DNA of 39,022 nucleotides from NCBI GenBank assembly GCA_944387625.1, contig CALXFQ010000011.1, positions 1 to 39,022 on the forward strand. The letters run 5' to 3'. Within the stretch, counting starts at the first letter, position 1; each line of letters begins with the position of its first letter. Position numbers and translations under genes: made by a program. Positions 16,977 through 25,070 of this stretch are shown here, in pieces. Origin of the DNA: an uncultured Oscillospiraceae bacterium (GTDB lineage: Bacteria > Bacillota > Clostridia > Oscillospirales > Oscillospiraceae). The notes below the pieces were generated by a model. That model was not told the DNA's origin and ran no database searches. It saw nothing but the letters and a program-made list of their open reading frames with translations.

Positions 16977-18153
16977 AATGACCTCCCAGTTTTTGATAGT
17001 CTTTCCAGAAGCCGGGGTAGGATTTCTCCACCGCCTCCGCGCCCAGGACCGTCACCGGCCCCCGGCATACCGTAGCGGCCACGGCGGCGGCCATGGCGAT
17101 CCGGTGATCCCCGGTGGCATCCACCGTGCCGCCGGTGTAGCCGGTGCCGGATACGATCAGGTCATCGCCCAGGATCTGGGCCTGGCCGCCCAAAGCCCGG
17201 ATCATGGCGGCGGTGGTCTGCAAACGGTCCGTTTCTTTCAGCCGCAGACGGGCGCAGTCTGTAAATCTGGCCCCATTGGCCGCCCCGGCCACCACCGCCA
17301 GCACCGGCACCAGGTCCGGGGTGTGGGTGGCCCGGATCTCAGGACAGCCCTCCAGATCTTGCAGGAGCCGGGCAATGGCCCGGTCCCCCTGGGAAGAGGT
17401 CTGGGACAGGCCGGTGACTTCCAGGGGAGAGCCAAGGGCCTGGGCCGCCAGCCAGAAGGCGGCGTTGCTCCAGTCCCCCTCCACGGTCACTTCCCCGGGG
17501 GAGCGGTAGACCTGCCCGCCGGGGATCTGATAGCCGGTGGTGTCCACGCCGAAGGCGGCCATGGCCTGGCACGTCATGTCCACATAGGGACGGGAGGCCA
17601 ATGGCCCCTGGATCTGGATCTGGCTGTTTCCCGAGAGCCGGGAGGCGGCGAAGAGCAGTCCGGTGATGAACTGGCTGGACACGCCGCCGGAGATGGTAAA
17701 CGCCCCGCTTTGGAGCTGCCCGGTACAGCGCAAAGTATTGGAAGAAGGCCGGGACAGGCGGCAGCCCATCCGCTCCAGCTCCTCCCACAAGGGGGAGAGG
17801 GGCCGCTCCGGCAGCCGCCCGGCCATGACGAAGGTGGCATCCACCCCCAGCGCGCCTGCCACCGGCAGTAAAAAACGCAGGGTCGAGCCGCTCTCCTGGC
17901 AGTGCAGCACCGCGGACCTGGGCAGCGCCCGGATCGGCTGGACCAGATACCCCTCCTCGGTGTGCTCTACGCAAGCGCTCAGCGCGTTCAGGCAGTCCGC
18001 GGTGGCCTGGATATCCCGGCTGGTGGCGGGGCAGAGGAGCCTGGTGGGCCGATCGGCGAAGGCGGCGCAGATCAAAAGCCGGTGGGCCTGGGATTTGGAG
18101 GGGATCGCCTGGATGGTGCCGGTGAGCTTACCGGGATCGATCGTGATGTCCAT
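16957..18153 (-). CDS. aroA: 3-phosphoshikimate 1-carboxyvinyltransferase (EPSP synthase)
   Basis: A 398-residue EPSP synthase (step 6), joining phosphoenolpyruvate to shikimate-3-phosphate. The N-terminal PSKSQAHRLLICAA carries the substrate Lys, Ser and Arg. QESGSTLRFLLPVAG is the phosphate-binding SGxxxRF motif, GGVSSQFITGLL lies at about 150, and LKETDRLQ (RxKExDR-like) and GDHRIAMAAAVAA follow in the C-terminal half. The PEP site reads AGALGV where class I enzymes have NAGTA. I therefore suspect a class II-like or divergent enzyme, but cannot classify it by eye. Confidence 0.95.
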   Translation of the reverse strand: MDITIDPGKLTGTIQAIPSKSQAHRLLICAAFADRPTRLLCPATSRDIQATADCLNALSACVEHTEEGYLVQPIRALPRSAVLHCQESGSTLRFLLPVAGALGVDATFVMAGRLPERPLSPLWEELERMGCRLSRPSSNTLRCTGQLQSGAFTISGGVSSQFITGLLFAASRLSGNSQIQIQGPLASRPYVDMTCQAMAAFGVDTTGYQIPGGQVYRSPGEVTVEGDWSNAAFWLAAQALGSPLEVTGLSQTSSQGDRAIARLLQDLEGCPEIRATHTPDLVPVLAVVAGAANGARFTDCARLRLKETDRLQTTAAMIRALGGQAQILGDDLIVSGTGYTGGTVDATGDHRIAMAAAVAATVCRGPVTVLGAEAVEKSYPGFWKDYQKLGGHYEQHLR

Positions 18154-18154
18154 A

Positions 18155-19189
18155 TCAAAGCCCTGCCTCTATAAATGGTTTTATATCCTGCACGTCCATG
18201 GCGACCACCGCGCAGTCGCCGATCGCTCTGGGAACGATCATATGGATGGTGTCCCCGGCGCGCTTTTTGTCCGCCAAAGCGCTTTCAAACAGGGCCTGGG
18301 CGGTGTAGTCTGTTTCCGCAGGCAGACCAAACTGCCGGAGGATCGATACGATCCGGTCCCGGTCCGGGCAGCCGGCGGCCCGGGCCACCACCGCCATACC
18401 GATCGCCACCGCCTGACCGTGGGAAACGCGAAAGCCGCTCAGGGCCTCCACGGCGTGGCCGATGGTGTGGCCCAGGTTCAGCTTCATCCGTTCGCCCCGG
18501 TCAAATTCATCCCGGGCTACCACGTCCCGTTTCAGCTCCACGCACCGGCCGATCACCTTCTCCCGGCAGAAGTCCAGGCCCGTTTCCTCCAAATAGGCAA
18601 ACAGGTCCCGGTCGTACAAGACGGCATACTTGATCACTTCGGCACAGCCGTCTCGGAAGACCGGCGCTGGAAGCGTATCCAATGTGTCCACACTGCACCA
18701 CACCAGGCTGGGCTGGCAGAACGCGCCGCACAGGTTCTTCCCGGCAGGCAGGTCGATGGCGGTCTTGCCCCCTACGGAAGAGTCCACCGCCGCAAGCAAG
18801 GTGGTGGGGACCTGGATATAGGGGATGCCCCGCAGATAGGTGGCGGCGGCAAAGCCGGTCAGATCCCCCACCACGCCGCCCCCCAGGGCGATCAGGCAGT
18901 CGGCGCGGGTGATGTGGTTCCGGGCCAGGAAGTTCAGCAGGTCCAGATACACCGGGGGGGACTTGCTCTGCTCTCCCGCGGGGAAAACATACCGCAGTGC
19001 GCGGACCCCGGCGCTGATCAGGCTCTCTTCCGCCGCCTGGGCATAGAGGGGGGCCACCGTCGTGTCGCTGACGATCACCGCCGTGCCGGAGCCGGTCACT
19101 TCCCGGATCTGCCGCCCCAGGGTGGGGAGCAGATCTGTGCCAAGCAGGACCTGATAGGGCCTTGAGGCGTTTACCTGGATCGCTTTCAT
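18155..19189 (-). CDS. aroB: 3-dehydroquinate synthase
   Basis: A 344-residue NAD- and metal-dependent enzyme that cyclises DAHP to 3-dehydroquinate (step 2). Conserved blocks in order: VFPAGEQSKS, ALGGGVVGDLTGFAAATYLRG (NAD loop), QVPTTLLAAVDSSVGGKTAID, GCAEVIKYAVL with a metal-ligand Glu, and LNLGHTIGHAVE with metal-ligand histidines. Length is typical. The start overlaps the tyrA stop by 4 nt (ATGA). Confidence 0.96.
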   Translation of the reverse strand: MKAIQVNASRPYQVLLGTDLLPTLGRQIREVTGSGTAVIVSDTTVAPLYAQAAEESLISAGVRALRYVFPAGEQSKSPPVYLDLLNFLARNHITRADCLIALGGGVVGDLTGFAAATYLRGIPYIQVPTTLLAAVDSSVGGKTAIDLPAGKNLCGAFCQPSLVWCSVDTLDTLPAPVFRDGCAEVIKYAVLYDRDLFAYLEETGLDFCREKVIGRCVELKRDVVARDEFDRGERMKLNLGHTIGHAVEALSGFRVSHGQAVAIGMAVVARAAGCPDRDRIVSILRQFGLPAETDYTAQALFESALADKKRAGDTIHMIVPRAIGDCAVVAMDVQDIKPFIEAGL

Positions 19190-20016
19190 CCGTCGATCTC
19201 CTCCTTGCGCCGTTTCCCTTCCTCCAAAAGGGCGGTGAGGGCGGCTTTATCGTTGCGCTCGATGGCATCGTGATAGCTTTGCAGATTTAAGATCAGGGTC
19301 CGCAGCTCGGTGAGCACATGGTCCCGGTTCTCCAGGAACAGCTCCGCCCACATGGAGCTGTTCAGCCAGGCCACCCGGGTCAGGTCCTTGTAGCTCCCGG
19401 CGGAGAAGCCTTTGTGCTCCAGGGCGATGGGAGATTTGATATAGGCGTTGCTGACGATGTGGGCCAGCTGGGAGGTAAAGGCGATCATGCGGTCGTGGCG
19501 CTCTGCCGTGGTCACGGAGAAGGAACCGAAATGGCAGGGCGCCAGGGCGGTCTTCGCCCGGTCCAGCAGGCGGATGTCGTCGAACCGATCTGGCACCAGC
19601 ACCATGGGTGCGCCCCGAAACAGGTCGGCCCGGCTGTACTTGAAACCGGAGAACTGGGTGCCTGCCATGGGGTGGCCGCCGATGAAGGTAAAGCCGTACC
19701 GCTTGGCCAGCGGGAAGCACCGGCGGCAGATCTGCTCCTTTACGCCGCAGCAGTCGATCACCAGGGCCTCAGGGGAGATATAGGGGGCGTGCTCTTCCAG
19801 CCAGGCGGCGGCCCCCTCTGGGTAGATCGCCAGCAAGATCAGGTCGCATTGGGAGATATTGTGCCGGTCCAGCGGCCCTTCCGCCGCCCCGGCCAGGATG
19901 GCGAAGGAGCGCATGGACTCGTCCTTCTCACAGCACAGCACCCGGTGGCCCTCCAGGGCGTAGGCCCGGGCCAGAGAGCCGCCGATCAGCCCCAGTCCCA
20001 AGATACCCACGGTCAT
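19186..20016 (-). CDS. tyrA: Prephenate dehydrogenase
   Basis: A 276-residue NAD(P)-dependent enzyme oxidising prephenate to 4-hydroxyphenylpyruvate (Tyr branch). The N-terminal Rossmann loop is GILGLGLIGGSLA, GGHPMAGT carries the catalytic-region His, and TSQLAHIVSNAY and GSYKDLTRVA lie in the helical dimerisation domain. No C-terminal ACT domain is seen, so direct Tyr feedback of the usual kind is not evident. The start at 20016 is chosen for GGGAGG and for its ATGA overlap with the aroF stop; upstream in-frame codons lie inside aroF. Confidence 0.94.
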   Translation of the reverse strand: MTVGILGLGLIGGSLARAYALEGHRVLCCEKDESMRSFAILAGAAEGPLDRHNISQCDLILLAIYPEGAAAWLEEHAPYISPEALVIDCCGVKEQICRRCFPLAKRYGFTFIGGHPMAGTQFSGFKYSRADLFRGAPMVLVPDRFDDIRLLDRAKTALAPCHFGSFSVTTAERHDRMIAFTSQLAHIVSNAYIKSPIALEHKGFSAGSYKDLTRVAWLNSSMWAELFLENRDHVLTELRTLILNLQSYHDAIERNDKAALTALLEEGKRRKEEIDG

Positions 20017-21023
20017 ACGATCGCCTCCCGGATCTTTCGGATCTTTCCGCCAAGTTCCGAGAATTGGGCCGGGGTGAGGGACTGGCTGCCGTCGCACAGG
20101 GCGTGGGAGGGGTCGTTGTGGACTTCCACGATCAGACCGTCCGCCCCGGCGGCGGTGGCGGCCACCGCCATGGACGGCACCAGCCGGGCGCTGCCGGTGG
20201 CGTGGCTGGGATCCACGATCACCGGAAGATGGCTCAGCTCGTGGAGCACCGGCACCGCCGACAGGTCCAGGGTGTTCCGGGTGTAGGTCTCAAAGGTCCG
20301 GATCCCCCGCTCACACAGCAGGACGTTCTCGTTGCCCTCGCTCATGATATACTCGGCGCTCATGAGCAGCTCCTGCAGGCTGTTGGCCAGGCCCCGCTTC
20401 AGGAGTACCGGCTTCTTGGTCTTTCCCAGCTCCCGCAGCAGGTCGAAGTTCTGCATATTCCGGGCGCCTACCTGGATCATGTCCACCTCGGCAAACACTT
20501 CCAGCGTGGAGATGCTCATGATCTCGGTGACGATCGGCAGGCCGGTCTGCCGCTTGGCTTCCAACAGCAGACGGATCCCCTCCTGTCCCAGGCCCTGGAA
20601 GGCATAGGGGGAGGTGCGGGGCTTAAAAGCGCCGCCGCGAAGGATCTGAGCGCCGGCATCCTTCACCGCCTGGGCCACCGAAAGGATCTGCTCCTCGTTC
20701 TCTACAGAGCAGGGACCGGCCATCACGGCGAAGTGTCCGCCGCCGATCTTCACGTCCCCCACCTGGACCACGGTGTCCTTGGGGTGGAACTTTCGGTTGG
20801 CCTGCTTGAACGGCTCGGACACCCGCTTCACCGCGGCCACCATCTCCAGACTGCCCAGCAGGTCCATATCCACCCGGCTGGTGTCCCCGATCAGGCCCAG
20901 CACCGTCACCTCGGCCCCTTCCGAAACATGGACGTCCAGGTCCAGCTTGGCCAGCCATTCGATCAGGAGCCGGATCTGCTCCCTGGTAGTGCCTTGCTTC
21001 AAGATTGCGATCAATTCCATCAT
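20013..21023 (-). CDS. aroF: 3-deoxy-7-phosphoheptulonate synthase (DAHP synthase, type I-beta)
   Basis: A 336-residue enzyme for step 1, condensing phosphoenolpyruvate and erythrose-4-phosphate. An N-terminal ferredoxin-like domain (about 1-75, MMELIAILKQGTTREQI... VKRVSEPFK) resembles the regulatory domain of the Thermotoga-type enzyme that confers aromatic feedback inhibition. The barrel follows with MAGPCSVEN, GGAFKPRTSPYAFQGLG, IQVGARNMQNF, LLKRG and IVDPSHATG. The ribosome site AAGGAG directly abuts two tandem ATGs, so the second ATG (21020) may be the real start. It is the first structural gene of the aro operon, 9 bp after the attenuator T-run. Confidence 0.95.
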   Translation of the reverse strand: MMELIAILKQGTTREQIRLLIEWLAKLDLDVHVSEGAEVTVLGLIGDTSRVDMDLLGSLEMVAAVKRVSEPFKQANRKFHPKDTVVQVGDVKIGGGHFAVMAGPCSVENEEQILSVAQAVKDAGAQILRGGAFKPRTSPYAFQGLGQEGIRLLLEAKRQTGLPIVTEIMSISTLEVFAEVDMIQVGARNMQNFDLLRELGKTKKPVLLKRGLANSLQELLMSAEYIMSEGNENVLLCERGIRTFETYTRNTLDLSAVPVLHELSHLPVIVDPSHATGSARLVPSMAVAATAAGADGLIVEVHNDPSHALCDGSQSLTPAQFSELGGKIRKIREAIV

Positions 21024-21031
21024 CTCCTTGT

Positions 21032-21069
21032 GAATAAAAACGCCGCCCGGATACGATCCGTGCGGCGTT
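21032..21069 (-). terminator. Intrinsic terminator (attenuator) in the aro operon leader
   Basis: On the minus strand AACGCCGC pairs with GCGGCGTT (21069-21062 with 21046-21039). The inner CGGAT/ATCCG pairs extend the stem after one mismatch, leaving a 3-nt loop. The hairpin is followed by GTTTTTATTC. It lies between the leader peptide and the aroF ribosome site, so it must be passed for the operon to be expressed. Confidence 0.85.
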
Positions 21070-21113
21070 CATTGGTGTTTTACCATCCTGTGTAAAAACT
21101 GCAACACAAATCG

Positions 21114-21144
21114 CTATTACTTTTTACAGGTAAAAAAGTAATAG
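21114..21144 (-). promoter_or_regulatory. Pause-type hairpin overlapping the aromatic codons of the leader
   Basis: CTATTACTTTTT and AAAAAGTAATAG form a perfect 12-bp stem with a 7-nt loop (21133-21144 with 21114-21125). The 5' arm carries the Tyr-Tyr-Phe-Phe codons and the 3' arm carries the tandem stop codons. The loop plus 3' arm (21121-21130) can alternatively pair with 21087-21098 (about 10 bp with a 2-nt bulge). Ribosome position could therefore switch between the two structures (inference). Confidence 0.6.
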
Positions 21145-21185
21145 TAGGTAAAGCAGAACTGAGCGGTGAAGACGCGATCGACCAT
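21117..21185 (-). CDS. Phe/Tyr-rich leader peptide of the aro operon
   Basis: A 22-codon frame preceded by AGGAG at 9 nt spacing. It holds five Phe and three Tyr residues, with residues 10-18 reading FCFTYYYFF, and ends Cys-Lys-Lys before tandem TAA TAG stops. This composition, the position after a promoter, and the terminator directly before aroF match attenuator leader peptides such as PheL and PheM of enterobacteria. Ribosome stalling at Tyr or Phe codons when charged tRNA is scarce would change leader RNA folding. No T-box sequence was found, so ribosome-mediated sensing is the better reading. The coding call rests on composition and context. Confidence 0.8.
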   Translation of the reverse strand: MVDRVFTAQFCFTYYYFFTCKK

Positions 21186-21217
21186 GATGTTCAGCTCCTG
21201 TTACACAAGATGTGGAC

Positions 21218-21246
21218 ATTATACCATCCGATGTGGAATAATGCAA
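21218..21246 (-). promoter_or_regulatory. Promoter of the aro operon
   Basis: On the minus strand TTGCAT (21246-21241) and a perfect TATAAT (21223-21218) are 17 bp apart, with TGG before the -10 (extended -10). The predicted start lies about 25 nt before the leader peptide ATG. Confidence 0.8.
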
Positions 21247-21343
21247 GAGGGAAGGGAAGAAAATGATCGTTTTTTTGATAGGGTCCTTTTATTGGACCAT
21301 TTCCCCGCTATGCTGGCAGTATCTAAAATAGGGGGGTATATAC

Positions 21344-23488
21344 ATGGACGCGTACTTACAGGAGCTTAATGACCACCAGCGTCTGGCGGCCGCCACCACG
21401 GAAGGGTATGTCCGGGTGGTGGCGGGGGCTGGGTCCGGCAAGACCCGAACGCTGACGGCCCGATACCTTTACCTGGTGGAGAGCCTGGGCCTGTCCACCG
21501 CCAATATCCTGTGCGTCACCTTCACCAACAAGGCGGCGGCGGAGATGAAGAAGCGGATCCGGCGGCAGCTGCCGGACGGGGACCTGGCCCAGATCTGCAC
21601 CTTCCACAGCTTTTGTGTGGGACTTTTAAAAAGGGAGTGCCATGTGGTGGGGTATCCTACCACCTTCATCGTGCTGGACGAGGAGGATAAGGCCTCCGTC
21701 CTGCGGCAGGTGTTTCAGGATCTGGGGATCTCCGGCCGGGATATGACGATCCAGGAGGCGGTGGACCACATCGGCCGCCACAAAGGCGGCCGGGGGTATG
21801 TAAAGACCCTGATCGATCCGTCCCCGGAGGCCCTGCTGGCCCTGTCGGATCAGGCCCAGACCTTGAAGGACAAGGTGCTCTACCGCTACTTCTATGAACA
21901 GCGCAAGTGCTTCGGTCTGGATTTTGACGATCTGGTGTACTTTACTTTGTACATCCTTCGGAAAGATCCGGCTGTCCGGGAAAAATGGCAGCGGCGGCTG
22001 GAATACATCATGGTGGACGAGTTCCAGGACATCGACAAGGACCAGTACGCCCTGGCGCAGATCCTGTCCGGCTTCCACAAGAACCTGTTCGTGGTGGGGG
22101 ACCCGGACCAGACCATCTACACCTGGCGGGGCGCCAATGTGAAGTTCATTTTGGAGTTCGACCAGCGGCATGAGGATGTGAAGACCATCTGCCTCACCAC
22201 CAACTACCGCTCCCGGCCCCAGATCCTGGCGGCGGCCAATGCCCTGATCGGCCATAACCGGGACCGGCTGGACAAGTCCCTGACCGCCGTCCGCCCGGCA
22301 GGCCGGAAGCCCCTGTATTTCCATGCCCGGACCAGCCAATTGGAGGCGGACCATGTGACCGCCCAGATGCGCGCCCTCCACGAAGGAGGCATGGCCTATT
22401 CCCATATGGCGGTGCTGTACCGTGCGCACCATGTGTCCCGGGCGGTGGAGGAGTCTTTGATCCGGAACAAGATCCCCTATGTGCTCTACTCCGGCGTGGA
22501 GTTTTACAAGCGCAAGGAGATCAAGGACGTGCTGTGCTACCTGCGGATGATCTATAATGGGGACGATATCAGCTTTCTGCGGACGGTGAACGAGCCACGC
22601 CGGGGGGTGGGGCGGACCCGGATCGCCGCGCTGAAGCAGTACGCCCAGCTCAATCGGTGCAGTCTTTACCAGGCGCTGGTGGAGAACCTGGACACGGAGC
22701 TGTTCCGCCGGAGCCAGGCCCGGGGATATGTCCGGCTGATCGAGAAATACCGGGCGATCTTCGAGGACATGGATCTGACGGATCTGCTCTCCGGGGTCCT
22801 CAGCGAAAGCGGCTACGAAGCCACCCTTCGGTCCTCCGGCCAGGAGGACCGGCTGGACAACCTGGCGGAGCTGAAACAGGCGATCTGGGACTTCCAGCGA
22901 AAAGCCGGGGAGGCGGTGAGCCTGGGCAATTACCTGGACCATGCGGCGCTGTTTACCAACCTGGACCAAACGGATCGGACCCAGGCGGTGAAGCTGATGA
23001 CGATCCACGGCGCCAAGGGCCTGGAATTTCCGGCGGTGTTCCTGTGCGGCCTTTCCGAGGGGATCTTCCCCGGAAAGCGGGTCAACACCCGGGAGCGTCT
23101 GGAGGAGGAGCGGCGGCTGGCTTATGTGGCCTTCACCCGGGCCATGGACCGGCTGTACCTGTCCGATGCGGAAGGATCCAATTACGACGGCTCTTTCCGC
23201 TACCCCAGCCGGTTCCTTTTCGACGCCGGGGAGGAGAACCTGGAATATGTGGTCCCCCTGGACCCCCAGCTCAAGGATGGGGCCTTGACCCAGATCCGCC
23301 GGACCGAGGCGGAGGACCGGGCCATGCCCGGGGAAGCCAGCCTGGTGGGCCGCCGGGTCCGCCATCCGGTGTTCGGCCAAGGCACGGTGATCGGCACGGA
23401 CCGGGCGGGCCAGGGCTATATCGTCCAGTTCGACACCATGGTCACCCCCCGGACCCTGAGCGCCGGGGCCAGGCTGGAGCTGGTGTAA
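21344..23488 (+). CDS. UvrD/PcrA/Rep-family superfamily 1A DNA helicase
   Basis: A 714-residue 3'-5' helicase. Motifs in order: Q-motif LNDHQRLAA, I GAGSGKT, Ia FTNKAAAEMK, II DEFQD, III GDPDQTIYTWRGA, IV LTTNYRS, V TIHGAKGLEFPAVF and VI RRLAYVAFTRA. A C-terminal Tudor-like segment (GRRVRHPVFGQGTVIG...YIVQF) resembles the RNA-polymerase-binding tail of PcrA/UvrD. That points to roles in nucleotide-excision repair and removal of stalled transcription complexes. A G-run (GGGGGG) precedes the ATG by 8 nt. The gene diverges from the aro operon, and no convincing promoter was found in the 97 bp upstream. The next gene, a Y-family polymerase, has its own SOS promoter. Confidence 0.93.
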   Translation: MDAYLQELNDHQRLAAATTEGYVRVVAGAGSGKTRTLTARYLYLVESLGLSTANILCVTFTNKAAAEMKKRIRRQLPDGDLAQICTFHSFCVGLLKRECHVVGYPTTFIVLDEEDKASVLRQVFQDLGISGRDMTIQEAVDHIGRHKGGRGYVKTLIDPSPEALLALSDQAQTLKDKVLYRYFYEQRKCFGLDFDDLVYFTLYILRKDPAVREKWQRRLEYIMVDEFQDIDKDQYALAQILSGFHKNLFVVGDPDQTIYTWRGANVKFILEFDQRHEDVKTICLTTNYRSRPQILAAANALIGHNRDRLDKSLTAVRPAGRKPLYFHARTSQLEADHVTAQMRALHEGGMAYSHMAVLYRAHHVSRAVEESLIRNKIPYVLYSGVEFYKRKEIKDVLCYLRMIYNGDDISFLRTVNEPRRGVGRTRIAALKQYAQLNRCSLYQALVENLDTELFRRSQARGYVRLIEKYRAIFEDMDLTDLLSGVLSESGYEATLRSSGQEDRLDNLAELKQAIWDFQRKAGEAVSLGNYLDHAALFTNLDQTDRTQAVKLMTIHGAKGLEFPAVFLCGLSEGIFPGKRVNTRERLEEERRLAYVAFTRAMDRLYLSDAEGSNYDGSFRYPSRFLFDAGEENLEYVVPLDPQLKDGALTQIRRTEAEDRAMPGEASLVGRRVRHPVFGQGTVIGTDRAGQGYIVQFDTMVTPRTLSAGARLELV

Positions 23489-23492
23489 AAAA

Positions 23493-23504
23493 GAACGGAC
23501 GTTC
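23493..23504. promoter_or_regulatory. LexA (SOS) box
   Basis: GAAC-GGAC-GTTC followed by G matches the Gram-positive LexA/DinR operator (GAAC-RNRY-GTTC) in every defined position. It lies 6 bp upstream of the -35 box of the Y-family polymerase promoter. Confidence 0.75.
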
Positions 23505-23510
23505 GCATAC

Positions 23511-23538
23511 TTGTATTTGCCGCAAAATGTGATATAAT
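23511..23538 (+). promoter_or_regulatory. SOS promoter of the Y-family polymerase operon
   Basis: TTGTAT (23511-23516) and TATAAT (23533-23538) are 16 bp apart, with TGA directly before the -10 (extended -10). Confidence 0.7.
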
Positions 23539-23567
23539 GAGCCTATGATACCTGGGGGGTGAGGACA

Positions 23568-25070
23568 ATGGATACGGGAAGATACTATATCGCCATCGAC
23601 TTAAAATCCTTCTACGCCTCCCAGGAGTGTATCGAGCGGGAGCTGGACCCGATGACCACCAATCTGGTGGTGGCGGACGAGAGCCGGACGGATAAGACGA
23701 TCTGCTTGGCGGTATCGCCTTCCTTGAAGAGCTTCGGCATCCCCGGCAGGCCCCGGCTGTTCCAGGTACTGCAAAGGCTCCAGGAGGTCAACGCCCTGCG
23801 CCGGGACCGGGCACCGGGGAAGCGTTTCACCGGCAAGTCCTGGGACGCCAAGGCCCTGGCGGAAGACCCGGCCCTGGAAGTGGACTTCATCATCGCCAAA
23901 CCCCGGATGGCCCACTACATCGAGTGCAGCGCCCGGATCTATGAGGAGTATCTGCGCTTCATCGCCCCGGAAGACATCCACGTCTATTCCATCGATGAGG
24001 TGTTCATCGACGCCACCCCCTATCTAAAGACCTATCATATGGACGCCCATGAGCTTGCCCGGATGCTGATCCGGGCGGTGCTGAAGCGCACCGGGATCAC
24101 CGCCACCGCCGGGATCGGCACCAATCTGTACCTGTGCAAGGTGGCTATGGACATCCTGGCCAAGAAAAGCCCCCCGGACCGGGACGGGGTCCGGATCGCC
24201 CAGCTGGATACGCTGGGCTACCGCCGCCTGCTCTGGGACCATCAGCCCCTGACGGACTTTTGGCGGATCGGTCCGGGGTACGCCAAAAAACTGGCCCAAA
24301 ACGGGATGTACACCATGGGGGATGTGGCCCGGTGCTCCCTGGGCAAGCCTGGACAGTTTCACGACCAGGCGCTGCTCTACAAGCTCTTCGGGGTCAACGC
24401 CGAGCTGCTGATCGACCACGCCTGGGGCTATGAGCCGTGCACCATCGCCGACATCAAGAGCTACAAGCCGGAGACCAACTGCATCAGTTCCGGCCAGGTG
24501 CTCCAATGTCCCTACGATTTTGAAAAGACCCGGCTGGTGGTCCGGGAGATGGCGGATGCCCTGTCCATGGACCTGCTGGACAAGGGGCTGGTGACGGACC
24601 AGATCGTGCTGACCATCGGCTACGACCGGGAGAACCTTCGGGACCCTCAGCGGCTGCGGGCTTATCAGGGTCCGATCGCCTCCGATGGCTATGGCCGCCC
24701 GGTCCCCAGGCACGCCCACGGCACCGCCCCGTTGGGAGGGCATACCGCCTCCACCAGGAAGATCGTCCAGGCGGCCATGGACCTGTTTGACCGGGTGGTC
24801 GATCCCGGACTGCTGTGCCGGAAGATCAATATCACCGCCGGTCATGTGATCCGGGAGGATCAGATCCCGGCGCGGGCCATGGAACAACTGGACCTGTTCG
24901 GCGGTGACACCTTAGAGCAGGAGGACCTGGACCGGGAGAAGCGCCGCCAGCAGGCCCTGCTCACCATCCGCAAGCGCTACGGCAAAAACGCGATCTTAAA
25001 GGGCATGAACTACCAGGAGGGCGCCACCGCCCGGGAGCGGAACGCCCAGATCGGAGGGCATAAGGCATGA
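23568..25070 (+). CDS. Y-family DNA polymerase (UvrX/UmuC-like, translesion synthesis)
   Basis: A 500-residue translesion polymerase. The palm motif IAIDLKSFYASQECIERELDP carries the first catalytic Asp, and YSIDEVFIDATPY carries the acidic SIDE pair. A helix-hairpin-helix region lies at about 220-250 (DFWRIGPGYAKKLAQNGMYTMGDVA), followed by a little-finger domain with VLQCPYDFEKTRLVVREM. It resembles the Firmicute UvrX/YqjW branch, not DinB, because of the variable linker after SFYAS and its pairing with a YolD protein. The ATG at 23568 follows GGGGGGTGAGG; a GTG three codons upstream overlaps that site. It overlaps the yolD-like gene by 4 nt. Confidence 0.93.
   Translation: MDTGRYYIAIDLKSFYASQECIERELDPMTTNLVVADESRTDKTICLAVSPSLKSFGIPGRPRLFQVLQRLQEVNALRRDRAPGKRFTGKSWDAKALAEDPALEVDFIIAKPRMAHYIECSARIYEEYLRFIAPEDIHVYSIDEVFIDATPYLKTYHMDAHELARMLIRAVLKRTGITATAGIGTNLYLCKVAMDILAKKSPPDRDGVRIAQLDTLGYRRLLWDHQPLTDFWRIGPGYAKKLAQNGMYTMGDVARCSLGKPGQFHDQALLYKLFGVNAELLIDHAWGYEPCTIADIKSYKPETNCISSGQVLQCPYDFEKTRLVVREMADALSMDLLDKGLVTDQIVLTIGYDRENLRDPQRLRAYQGPIASDGYGRPVPRHAHGTAPLGGHTASTRKIVQAAMDLFDRVVDPGLLCRKINITAGHVIREDQIPARAMEQLDLFGGDTLEQEDLDREKRRQQALLTIRKRYGKNAILKGMNYQEGATARERNAQIGGHKA

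Noticed and set aside
20623-21072. 149-codon minus-strand frame starting in the attenuator hairpin
   Set aside because: It begins inside the terminator stem, has no ribosome site and overlaps aroF in another frame.
21070-21217. T-box riboswitch upstream of aroF
   Set aside because: No T-box consensus (AGGGTGGNACCGCG) is present, and the F/Y-rich peptide explains the leader better.
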